From Paludisphaera rhizosphaerae (GTDB lineage: Bacteria; Planctomycetota; Planctomycetia; Isosphaerales; Isosphaeraceae): 64,000 bases of DNA. Numbering within the stretch: position 1 is the first letter of the stretch; every line of letters starts with the position of its first letter. The DNA lies in the NCBI RefSeq assembly GCF_011065895.1, contig NZ_JAALCR010000007.1:186001-250000 (forward strand), in the 5' to 3' direction. A program made the translations under genes and the position numbers. This document shows, piece after piece, positions 43,967 to 52,248 of this stretch. The notes beneath the pieces are model-generated. The model saw nothing but the letters and a program-made list of their open reading frames with translations, was not told where the DNA came from and searched no databases.

Positions 43967-44197
43967 GTTCTGAACCCTCGATCCAGAAATGGCTTCCGGC
44001 GTGTGCTGGTGAAATCGAGCGAAGAGTGACGCGAAATCGGTCGATCGAAGCCGATTTTAACGCGGACCAGTTCAACGCAACCAATTACCAAATATCCTGT
44101 TGCGAACCAACCAACGCACCGCGACGGTCGACGAGCGAACCCGATCGGACCCACTCTTCGCGATCAGCGAGGGTTTCCATTTCGTCCGTCGCCGGTT

Positions 44198-44227
44198 CAT
44201 GGCCACACCAGTGTGGCCATGGCACCC
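44198..44227. repeat. Family-2 palindromic unit, copy 4
   Basis: The core has arms CATGGCCACAC and GTGTGGCCATG around CA, followed by GCACCC. Relative to the other copies the stem carries a compensated change (GC to AC on one arm, GC to GT on the other), so pairing is kept. It is preceded by CGTCCGTCGCCGGTT, the spacer sequence of the paired element. Confidence 0.75.
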
Positions 44228-44534
44228 AGAACGAGCCCTTGGGGCGGCTGCGTGGGGTGAAAGGCGTCTCGAAAATGGTCGATCGAAGCCAAACTCCGAG
44301 GGCGGATTTCGCAGGGCAATCTGTTGTCCGAAACGAGTTTGCGTCCGACGGCTTCGGTCGTCGGGCGGGGATAACGAAGCCATTTCGGCGGGACGGCCTA
44401 TCGGCTGGGGAGGCGTTGGGCTTGAGGAAATCCGGGTTCCCGGGATTGGGGAGTCGGGCTACCATGCCGCGCCCCGGTTGGGGATGGTCCGCGCACGAGG
44501 CGCGGGGGTTGGGGCACGACATGGAGGCGGACTC

Positions 44535-45722
44535 ATGACGATCTACGACGGGATCATGGCGGCCGTGCTGATCGCCGGGATGATCCGGGGCGCGTGGCGG
44601 GGGATCACCTGGCAGCTCGCGAGCCTGGGGTCGCTGGTGCTGGGGTATCTGTTCTCATACCCGATCTCGGCCGTGATCGCGCCGAAGCTCCCGGGGACGC
44701 CCGAGGCCGCGCGGGCCATGTCGATGGCCGCGGCGTATGTGGTGGTCTCTTGCGCGGTGTTCGCCGCGGCGTGGATGGTCCGCAACGTCCTCAGCCGGAT
44801 GAAGTTCGAGGCCTACGACCGCCACCTGGGGATGATGCTCGGCGGCGCGGAGGGGATCGCCGTGGGCATCCTGGGGACCATGCTGGTGACCAGCGTCGCC
44901 CCGACGACTCGCGACCCCATCTTCGCCAGCACCAGCGGCAAGATCGTCACCGCCGTCGTCGGCGTCGTCGGCCCAATCCTGCCGGCCGAGGTCCGCACGG
45001 CGCTCGCCCCGTACTGGCAAGGGGGCGGCTCGTCGACCCCGGCCGTGGCCGAAGCCGACGCTGCGACCAGCGCCGAAGCCGGTGCCGACGCCCCCGCCTC
45101 GACCCCGGCCCCCGATGCGACGATCGCCTCGCGGGCGGCGGCGCTGGTGGACGGCCAGGTCGGCAAGGCCGGCAAGGTGGACGCGGCCTCGGCCACGACC
45201 CCTGCCCCGGCTGACGCCGCCGCTCCGCTCCCGAGCGCCCGAGAGGTCATGGACCAGTTCGTCGAGCGCGGCCGGCAGAAGGCCGAGCAGGTCCTGACGG
45301 AATCGCTGGACTCCGACCCGAACGCCAAGGCGGCGTCGATCCGCGAACTGTACGAGAAGGACAAGAACCGCCTCAAGGACGCCGTCCTCGGGACGGTCGA
45401 CCAGACCAAGCAGAACGTCGCCGGCCAGCTTCAGGGCGCCGTCGACCAGACCAAGCGCGACCTGAGCCAGCAGATCCAGAACCGCACCGGGAACCTGCAA
45501 GGCCAGGCGGCCGACGCCCAGAAGCGGATGGAGGAGTATCGGGCGCGGGTCGCCCGGGCTCAGCAAGGCATCAACCGCGCCCGCCAGCAACTGCAGCAAG
45601 GGGCCGACGGCGCTGTGAACGCGGGCCGCAAGAAGCTGGAGGAGTCCCTCTCCGACGCCATCGACAAGGGCCTGGACAAGCTGGGCCTCCCCGACGCGCC
45701 TCCCCCGGCGACCCCCAAATGA
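44535..45722 (+). CDS. CvpA-family membrane protein with long helical C-terminus
   Basis: The protein has 395 residues. The N-terminal CvpA domain has about four hydrophobic helices (GIMAAVLIAGMIRGAWRG, ASLGSLVLGYLFSYPIS, AYVVVSCAVFAAAWMVR, GGAEGIAVGILGTMLVTSV). An Ala/Pro-rich linker and a long Gln/Lys-rich helical tail (about 245-375) follow, which is much longer than in typical CvpA proteins (about 160 residues). CvpA proteins are linked to colicin V production and envelope integrity. The start ATG 44535 has GGAGGCGG upstream. Its stop overlaps the next start (ATGA). Confidence 0.85.
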   Translation: MTIYDGIMAAVLIAGMIRGAWRGITWQLASLGSLVLGYLFSYPISAVIAPKLPGTPEAARAMSMAAAYVVVSCAVFAAAWMVRNVLSRMKFEAYDRHLGMMLGGAEGIAVGILGTMLVTSVAPTTRDPIFASTSGKIVTAVVGVVGPILPAEVRTALAPYWQGGGSSTPAVAEADAATSAEAGADAPASTPAPDATIASRAAALVDGQVGKAGKVDAASATTPAPADAAAPLPSAREVMDQFVERGRQKAEQVLTESLDSDPNAKAASIRELYEKDKNRLKDAVLGTVDQTKQNVAGQLQGAVDQTKRDLSQQIQNRTGNLQGQAADAQKRMEEYRARVARAQQGINRARQQLQQGADGAVNAGRKKLEESLSDAIDKGLDKLGLPDAPPPATPK

Positions 45723-45949
45723 GCGACGCCTATGAGATCCGTCTGGAGGTCGGCGACCGGCCGATCAACCTGATCCAGGTCCTCAAGCTGGCCAACGTGG
45801 CGGCCACCGGCGGCGAGGCCAAGAACCTCGTCGCCGACGGCCTCGTCCGCGTCAACGGCGAGCCCGAGGACCGCAAGCGCCGGCAGATGGCCCGCGGCGA
45901 CGTCGTCGAGATCGACCTCGAAGGCGCGCCGCGGATCGTCCTGGAGTAA
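45719..45949 (+). CDS. S4-domain RNA-binding protein (YbcJ-like)
   Basis: The protein has 76 residues, essentially one S4 domain: INLIQVLKLANVAATGGEAK, then LVADGLVRVNGEPEDRKRRQ and RGDVVEIDLEG. Such small proteins bind structured RNA, probably rRNA. The ATGA overlap with the cvpA-like gene indicates translational coupling. It ends 8 bases from the convergent MFS gene. Confidence 0.92.
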   Translation: MSDAYEIRLEVGDRPINLIQVLKLANVAATGGEAKNLVADGLVRVNGEPEDRKRRQMARGDVVEIDLEGAPRIVLE

Positions 45950-45956
45950 CTCCGCC

Positions 45957-47585
45957 TCAGCCCCGGCTCGGGCCGGAAGCGTGGGGCGGAAGCGGCCTCA
46001 ACAGGAAAGCGAGGATCAGGGCTCCGAACATCACCAGGGCGATCATCTGGAGCACTGATTGATAAGCATAGACTGTTGCATAATCCTTCGTATATCGGCC
46101 CAGCAGCCGCGCGGCCTGGCTGGCGGCCTCGCTCGGGTCCAGGCCGTGGAGCGTGAAGTAATCGATCAGGTCGCGGCGGACGTCGTCGACCGGCGGCCGG
46201 TTCGGAATCATGCTCTGACGCATCGAGTCGAAGTGAGCGTCGCTCCGACGCTCGATGAAGATCGAAACGACATTGCCCCCGATGAACGCCGGCAGCACCA
46301 GCATCATGTTCTTGATCCCCGCCGACGAGGCGATCTGCGGCGGCGTCATCTCCTCCTGCGAAATGCAGATCAAGGGCGACGCCACCACCCCGGCCGACGA
46401 CGCCCAGAGCATCACGTAACAGGCGATCCAGAACTTATCCGTGTATAAGTCGATCGATGAGAGGAGCCACGTCCCCAGGATCAACCCCGCGACGCCCGCG
46501 AGCAACCGGGCCTTGCGGTCGGACCGCCTCCCCAGCCACGACGTCAGCGCCAGGGCCGTGGACATCGCGACGACCCCCGGCAGCAGGGTCAGCCCCGTGT
46601 TCCAGCGCTCGTAGTCGCGGGTCACCGCCATGTACGTCACCAGCAGCGACAGCACGCTGAAGAACGTCATGTCGCACATGGCCTTGATCGCCACCGCCAG
46701 GGTGAACCGCGGAAGCTTGAACAGCCGGAGATCCAGCAACGGATGAGAACACGTCCACTCGTGATAGAGGAACCACGACAGCAGCCAGGCCCCCGCCGTC
46801 GAGACCGCCCAGAACTCGTTGGACATCTGCCAGCCCCACTTCTGGAACCGGAAGAGCCCCATCTCAAGGCAGATCACAAAGCCCACGAGCAGGATCAGGC
46901 CCTCCCAGTCGAAGGGCTCCAAGGCCTCGTCGCGGGGCTCGTCGTCCTGGAGAAGGTGGTAGTTGAGCACCGCGGCGACGCCGGCGACCGGCCCGTTGAA
47001 GTAGAAGATCGACCGCCACGAGATCGTGTTGATCAGGTAGCCGGCGAAGCTCGGCGCGAAGATCCGGCCGAAGTAGAGGCCCAGCACGTAGGCCGCGATG
47101 GCGCCGTCGCGGTGGTCGGGGAACTCGCGCCAGAGGATCGCCAGGACGGTCGTGACGACCAGGCCGTTGCCCACGCTCTGAATGAACCGCGCCGCCCCCA
47201 GCATCTCCACGTTGAGAGTCAGGCCGCAGGCCAGGCTGCCGACCGTGAAGACGACCAGGCCGGCGACGAACGTGTTCTTCAGGCCGAAGTGGTTGCGGCA
47301 CCAGGGCATCACGGCCATGCCGATCACCGACCCCAGCAGCGTGCAGCCGGGCACCCACTGGTAGCGGTAGCGGTCCGAGGACAGCTCGCTCATGGCGAAG
47401 GGTCGGGCCAGGTCGGTGAACGTGGAGTTCATCCCGCAGAGCAAGAGCGCCGGCATCATCGCCAGGAAAGCCAGGTCGCGGCGCTGGAAGCCGTGCCACG
47501 ATCGGACGTCCGGCAGGATCGGGTCGAGCGAGTGCGAGACGCCCTGCGGCGGCCGCGCCGGCTTGATCGGAGTCGAGCCGCTCAC
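45957..47585 (-). CDS. MFS drug efflux transporter, EmrB/QacA (DHA2) type
   Basis: The protein has 542 residues with about 14 hydrophobic helices. The family motif region FIQSVGNGLVVTTVLAILW and the segment YVLGLYFGRIFAPSFAGYL fit the DHA2 proton antiporters. It would export toxic compounds together with the HlyD/EmrA-like protein encoded just upstream. The GTG start at 47585 overlaps that gene's stop (GTGA) and follows GGGAGGACG. No TolC gene is adjacent. Confidence 0.9.
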   Translation of the reverse strand: MSGSTPIKPARPPQGVSHSLDPILPDVRSWHGFQRRDLAFLAMMPALLLCGMNSTFTDLARPFAMSELSSDRYRYQWVPGCTLLGSVIGMAVMPWCRNHFGLKNTFVAGLVVFTVGSLACGLTLNVEMLGAARFIQSVGNGLVVTTVLAILWREFPDHRDGAIAAYVLGLYFGRIFAPSFAGYLINTISWRSIFYFNGPVAGVAAVLNYHLLQDDEPRDEALEPFDWEGLILLVGFVICLEMGLFRFQKWGWQMSNEFWAVSTAGAWLLSWFLYHEWTCSHPLLDLRLFKLPRFTLAVAIKAMCDMTFFSVLSLLVTYMAVTRDYERWNTGLTLLPGVVAMSTALALTSWLGRRSDRKARLLAGVAGLILGTWLLSSIDLYTDKFWIACYVMLWASSAGVVASPLICISQEEMTPPQIASSAGIKNMMLVLPAFIGGNVVSIFIERRSDAHFDSMRQSMIPNRPPVDDVRRDLIDYFTLHGLDPSEAASQAARLLGRYTKDYATVYAYQSVLQMIALVMFGALILAFLLRPLPPHASGPSRG

Positions 47586-49108
47586 GGGCGTCCTCCCTCC
47601 GTGGGGGTCGCCGGGGAAGGGTCTGCGAAGGTCTCGGGGACCGACGTCGGGCTGACGCCGATCTCGCCGCGAGCGCGTTCGCGCTCGGCCTCGGCCTTCG
47701 CCCAGGCGGCGTCGCCGGGGACGTGCGAGATGGCCGCCGTGACCGACAACCCCGGCCGAAGCTGCCCCCACCGGGGCCCGCGTTCAACGGCGATCCGCAC
47801 CGGCACGCGCTGGGTGACCTTGGTGAACTCGCCGGCGGTGATGTCGCGCGGCAGGAGCGAGAAGTTGGCGCCCGTCGCCTGGCCGATCCAGACGACCCTC
47901 CCCTTCAGCTCGTCCGGGAAGGCGTCCACCCAAAGGCTCACGTCGTTGCCGGGCGCAACGCCCTCCAGGCGGTCCTCCTCCAGATAGGCCGTGACGTAGA
48001 CCAGCTCGGGGTCGTACATCGACAGGACCGGCGAGCCCAGCGGCGCGTGGTCGCCCGGGTTGCGATAGCGGCGGACGACCACGCCGTCGAACGGGGCGAC
48101 GATCCGGCCGTTCTGGCGCTTGGTCCTGGCCGTCGCCTCAACCCGCGCCGCCTGGTCGACCTCCTCAGCCCGAAGCGCGACCTGCCGCTTCTGGACCGTG
48201 ATCTCCAGGTCGCCCAGCTCGGCCAGGCGGAGGGATTCGGCGGCCTTCTCACGAGCGCGGACCTTCTGGTCGAGCGAGCGGCGGGCGATCTCCACCTGGG
48301 CGCGGTCGGCCTCGGCGCGCTCGACCTTCGCCTGCGCGGCCTCGACCTTCGCCTGGGCGGCGCGCAGCTCGCGGGTGGCGACCTGGAAGGTGCGTTCGGG
48401 GGTGGACTGGGCCTTGAACAGTTGGGACTGGCGGTCGTACTCCTCCTGGGCGTTGACGAGCGCGGCCTGCAGAGCCGCCGTGTCAGCCTTGGCCTCGTTC
48501 ACCGCCTTGTCCACGTCGACGGCCGTCATCTTGAGGAGGGCTTCGGACTCGGCGACGGCCGCATCGGCGGAGGCCAGCTCCTTCTGCGCGACGGCGACCC
48601 GACGCGGGTGCTCTTGCTCCAGGCGGTCGAGCGTGGCCTTCTCGTACTCCAGCATGGCCTCGGCCGCCTTGCGCTTGGCGACGGCCTCGTCGACCTCGCG
48701 GGTCAGCGGGACCAGGTCGATCTCGGCGAGGACCTGGCCGGCCTTGACCTCGTCGTGTTCCTCCACGAGCACCTTGGTCACCACGCCCCCCTCCTGGAAG
48801 GCCAGGTGGACGATGTGCGACTCGAAGAAGGCGTCGTTGGTCATCGACATCGTGAAGCGGTAGTAGGCGAACTGGCCCAGAACCACCGCGCCGACCGCCA
48901 CGCCGACCGCCCCCACGAGCCAGACGCCCCAGCGCGCCAGGCGACGGTGGTCGGCGGCGACCCGCCGCATCCGGGGCCACATGTCCACAAGCTCGGCGGC
49001 GGACTCGTCGTCGACGTCCAACCTCGGGGGAGCCTCGGCGGCGACCGCCGGGACGGAGGGTTTCGCGGGCTCGGGCGATTCACCGCCGGTCCCGTCCTCG
49101 ATGCTCAT
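47582..49108 (-). CDS. HlyD/EmrA-family membrane fusion protein
   Basis: The protein has 508 residues. One membrane helix (about 62-82, GVWLVGAVGVAVGAVVLGQF) is followed by a biotinyl-lipoyl-like half (GGVVTKVLVEEHDEVKAGQV), a long alpha hairpin (about 155-330, rich in Ala/Glu/Lys), the second lipoyl half (NGRIVAPFDGVVVRRYRNPG) and beta-barrel domains. It bridges the inner-membrane EmrB-like pump to an outer-membrane channel. It is the first gene of a two-gene efflux operon. Confidence 0.92.
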   Translation of the reverse strand: MSIEDGTGGESPEPAKPSVPAVAAEAPPRLDVDDESAAELVDMWPRMRRVAADHRRLARWGVWLVGAVGVAVGAVVLGQFAYYRFTMSMTNDAFFESHIVHLAFQEGGVVTKVLVEEHDEVKAGQVLAEIDLVPLTREVDEAVAKRKAAEAMLEYEKATLDRLEQEHPRRVAVAQKELASADAAVAESEALLKMTAVDVDKAVNEAKADTAALQAALVNAQEEYDRQSQLFKAQSTPERTFQVATRELRAAQAKVEAAQAKVERAEADRAQVEIARRSLDQKVRAREKAAESLRLAELGDLEITVQKRQVALRAEEVDQAARVEATARTKRQNGRIVAPFDGVVVRRYRNPGDHAPLGSPVLSMYDPELVYVTAYLEEDRLEGVAPGNDVSLWVDAFPDELKGRVVWIGQATGANFSLLPRDITAGEFTKVTQRVPVRIAVERGPRWGQLRPGLSVTAAISHVPGDAAWAKAEAERERARGEIGVSPTSVPETFADPSPATPTEGGRP

Positions 49109-49470
49109 CGATCATCACTCCGGATTCGCCCACGCCCCGGCGCGAGTCGCGGCGGCCATCGCCGCGGCCTGGCGGGAATCTTCTCTCCCCTCGGGTCATC
49201 TTACCCGCGGTCCGCCTCGGAAACGGGCGCCTCGCGCCATTCGTCGGCGGCGAATCAGGCCCGGAGGGGATTGAAGGTGGGAGTCGCCGACCTTGTGGAT
49301 CGGCCTCGAGGCACCTCAGAGCGAATGCCGCGCCAAACGCCGTCGCCCCTGGCGGACGACCGGGCGCGGGGATAGGATGCGGGTCGAGCAGCCTCGCTCC
49401 GCAGCCCCCCAACACGCCTCGCCCCGACGCCCGCCGCGACGCCGCGGCCCTCCCCGTCAGGAGTCGAACC
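49109..49470. other. Divergent intergenic region, no recognised element
   Basis: It separates the efflux operon (minus) from the glycoside hydrolase gene (plus) and must contain both promoters. I see no convincing hexamers, hairpins or small gene in it. Confidence 0.4.
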
Positions 49471-52248
49471 GTGAAACCGGCCCGCCCAACGTGCCTCGCC
49501 GTCCTCATCGCTCTCGCCGCTCCCTGTCTCGCCGAGGAGCCGACCCCCGCGCGCTTCGCGGACCCGCCGCGATCGACGCGGATCCTCAAGATCATCCACA
49601 ACTGGCCCGACCGCGACGCCGATCAGGACGCCCTGATCGCCCGCCTCAAGGGCCAGGGGTTCGGCGGGGTCGTCTCAAATGTGGCGTTCGACGGCTACCT
49701 CGAAAGCGAGCCGAAGTGGGCCGCCTTCCGCCGAGGCGTCGCGCAAGCCCGCGAGGCCGGTTTCACGCAGTGGCTTTACGACGAGAAGGGATACCCCTCG
49801 GCGAACGCCGGCGGCCTCGTCCTGCGCGGTCGGCCGGAGTGGGAAGCGAGCGGCCTCTTGATCGCCGACGCCCGTAGCGAGGGTCCGGCCGTCGCGCTGG
49901 CCTCGCCGCCGGGCGACCTCTACCTGGCCGCCGCCTTCCCCGAGCGCGACGGCCTCATCGACCTGGCCGGTCGGGTCGACCTGTCGGACGTCGTTCGCGA
50001 AGGCCGGCTCAAATGGACGCCACCGGCGAGTCCGAAAGCCTGGCGGGTCTTGCTGGTCACGCGGAGCCGGCTGTTCCAGGGGACCCACGCCGACAACAAC
50101 GTCTTCAGCCACATCCCCTACCCCAACCTGCTCATGGCCGAGCCCATCGAGCGGTTCGTCGAGTTGACGCACCAGGCCTACGCCGCGCGCCTGGGCCCCG
50201 AGCTGCCGAGGACCTTCCAGGCGACGTTCACCGATGAGCCGTCGCTGATGAGCTACTTCCTCAAGCCGATGCCGTACCGGGTCCTCCCCTGGTCGCCGAC
50301 GTTCGCCGATGAGTTCCAGAAGCGTCGAGGGTACGACCCAACGCCCATCGTCCCCGCCCTGGTCCTCGACGCCGGCCCCGAAGGCGCCCGCCGTCGCCGC
50401 GACTTCTGGCGGACGGTCGCCGAGCTGGTCTCGGAGAACTACTTCGGCCGCCTCCAGGCGTGGGGACGCGCCCGGGGCGTTCCCTCGGGCGGGCACCTGC
50501 TCCTGGAGGAGCCGCTCGCCTCGCACGTGCCGAACTACGGGGACATGCTCGCCTGCCTGCGCCGGATGGACGCCCCGGGGATCGACTGCCTCACCAGCCT
50601 CCCCGGCCAGGCGCCGTGGTTCGTCGCCCGGCTCGCCGCCAGCGCGGCCGAGTTGGAGGGGCGCGAGTTGGTGATGTCGGAGACGTCCGACTTCGTCCAG
50701 CGCCACCGGGCCGAGGGGGACAAGCGTCCCCGTCGCATCGTGACCGAGGCCGAGATCCGCGGCACGATCAACCGCCTGGCGCTCGGCGGCGTGAACTGCA
50801 TCACCAGCTACTACAGCTTCGAGGGCCTGGACGACGACGCCCTGCGGCGGCTGAACGCGCACGTCGGCCGGTTGGGGATGATGATCCGGGGCGGGTCGCA
50901 GGTCGCCGACGTCGCCGTCGTGTACCCGATCGAGTCGCTCTGGGGCCGGTTCGAGCCGTCGCGGCACACGACCAACGACGCCCCCGCCGCCGAGCGGATC
51001 GAGGCCCTCTACCGCCGCACGCTCGACTCGCTCTTCGAGGCTCGCCGCGACCCGACCATCGTCGACGCCCGCGCACTGGCCGAGGCGAAGGTCGAGGGCG
51101 ATTCCCTCGTCCACGGCCGCTTGCGGTGGCGGGTGGTCGTTCTGCCGGGCGTCGACGCTCTGCCGGCCGCGGCCTGGGCGAACCTCGACCGCTTCGCGGC
51201 GGCCGGCGGCGTGGTCGTAACGATCGGCGATCGCCCCCGGTTCGACTCCAGCGCTCAGCCCGACGACGCGGTCGTGGCCGCGATCGCCGCGCGGCTGTTC
51301 GGCACCGAGGCGGCGGCCGACAGCGGCCCACGGACGACCTCGAACGCCTCGGGGGGAGGCGGCGTCTTCCTCCCCGACGGATCGGCCGGCTTACTGCCGG
51401 CGGCGATCGACGCCGTGCTCGCCCCCGACGTCGCCGCCGCGCCAAGGTCGCCGTTGCGGCAGACCCATCGACGGATCGACGCCCATGACGTCTACCTGAT
51501 CGCCAACGACTCCGACCGGCCCGTCGCCGACTCCATCAGCCTGCCGCTGCCCCCCGGCGCGGCCGTCGAGTCGTGGGATCCCGCGACGGGCGAGGTCCGA
51601 TCAATCACAGTCGCCCCCCAGAACGCCGTCCCCGTCGCGCTGGAGCCGTATGGAGCCGTTCTGGTCCGCGTCGCGAGCGTCGCTCCGCGCGCCCGGCGAC
51701 CGCTCGTCGCGGGGGGACTGCCGACGGTTCGGGTTTCACCCCTGAGCCTTCCCGAGCCGACCGTCGGCCGCGGCGAGTTCGTGAGGGAGACCGTTGAAAA
51801 GGCCGACGGCTCGTGGACCTTCCGGGGCCTGGTGACGAGGTCGAACGTGGACGTCCACCTCTTCGCCGCATTCCGTTTGCCAGGGCCGCTGGACCTCTCC
51901 GCGACCGAGGGCCTGGCCGTCGACGCGGCCGTCCCGCCCGATCAGCGGACGTCGACGCGGATGCTGGTGATCGTCCGGACCGACGACGGCGGCGAGTACC
52001 TGGCCTCGACCTCGCGGTCGCTGGCCGCTCCCGGCGCCGACCGGACGTTCGTCCCCTGGTCGAGCTTCGAACACGCCCCCTGGTCCAAGGCCGGCTCCTC
52101 CGATCTGAATCCAGCGCGCGTGGCCGGCCTGAGCATCGGCTGGGGAGGCTACTTCGGGACCGAGGGCGAAACCGTCTCCTTCCGGCTCAACGGCGTGGGA
52201 TCCGTGACGATCGGCTCGGGCTCGGGGCCGCCCTCCACGATCCGGTAG
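49471..52248 (+). CDS. Secreted glycoside hydrolase-like protein (GH106/rhamnosidase-like) with CIA30-type C-terminal domain
   Basis: The protein has 925 residues. The signal peptide is about 1-21. A TIM-barrel region follows with NWPDRDADQDALIARLKGQG, EAGFTQWLYDEKGYPS, TFTDEPSLMSYF and VMSETSDFVQRH; carboxylates in the last two could be catalytic, as in GH106-like rhamnosidases. A Rossmann-like segment (about 480-620) and beta domains follow. The C-terminal ~150 residues resemble the CIA30/galactose-binding fold. The final 100 bases overlap the convergent gene, so the last ~30 residues may be non-native. A related tail (52071-52201) occurs at 57590-57720. Confidence 0.8.
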   Translation: MKPARPTCLAVLIALAAPCLAEEPTPARFADPPRSTRILKIIHNWPDRDADQDALIARLKGQGFGGVVSNVAFDGYLESEPKWAAFRRGVAQAREAGFTQWLYDEKGYPSANAGGLVLRGRPEWEASGLLIADARSEGPAVALASPPGDLYLAAAFPERDGLIDLAGRVDLSDVVREGRLKWTPPASPKAWRVLLVTRSRLFQGTHADNNVFSHIPYPNLLMAEPIERFVELTHQAYAARLGPELPRTFQATFTDEPSLMSYFLKPMPYRVLPWSPTFADEFQKRRGYDPTPIVPALVLDAGPEGARRRRDFWRTVAELVSENYFGRLQAWGRARGVPSGGHLLLEEPLASHVPNYGDMLACLRRMDAPGIDCLTSLPGQAPWFVARLAASAAELEGRELVMSETSDFVQRHRAEGDKRPRRIVTEAEIRGTINRLALGGVNCITSYYSFEGLDDDALRRLNAHVGRLGMMIRGGSQVADVAVVYPIESLWGRFEPSRHTTNDAPAAERIEALYRRTLDSLFEARRDPTIVDARALAEAKVEGDSLVHGRLRWRVVVLPGVDALPAAAWANLDRFAAAGGVVVTIGDRPRFDSSAQPDDAVVAAIAARLFGTEAAADSGPRTTSNASGGGGVFLPDGSAGLLPAAIDAVLAPDVAAAPRSPLRQTHRRIDAHDVYLIANDSDRPVADSISLPLPPGAAVESWDPATGEVRSITVAPQNAVPVALEPYGAVLVRVASVAPRARRPLVAGGLPTVRVSPLSLPEPTVGRGEFVRETVEKADGSWTFRGLVTRSNVDVHLFAAFRLPGPLDLSATEGLAVDAAVPPDQRTSTRMLVIVRTDDGGEYLASTSRSLAAPGADRTFVPWSSFEHAPWSKAGSSDLNPARVAGLSIGWGGYFGTEGETVSFRLNGVGSVTIGSGSGPPSTIR

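Larger units (their letters stand above)
43411..44534. other. Intergenic region rich in family-2 palindromic repeats
   Basis: About 1.1 kb has no convincing gene. It holds three copies of the CATGGCCACGC palindrome (see repeat entries). Short frames across these repeats are chance openings in GC-rich DNA. Confidence 0.55.

Noticed and set aside
43638-44084. Minus-strand frame across the family-2 repeats
   Set aside because: Most of it translates the palindromic repeats, and it lacks any domain or start signal.
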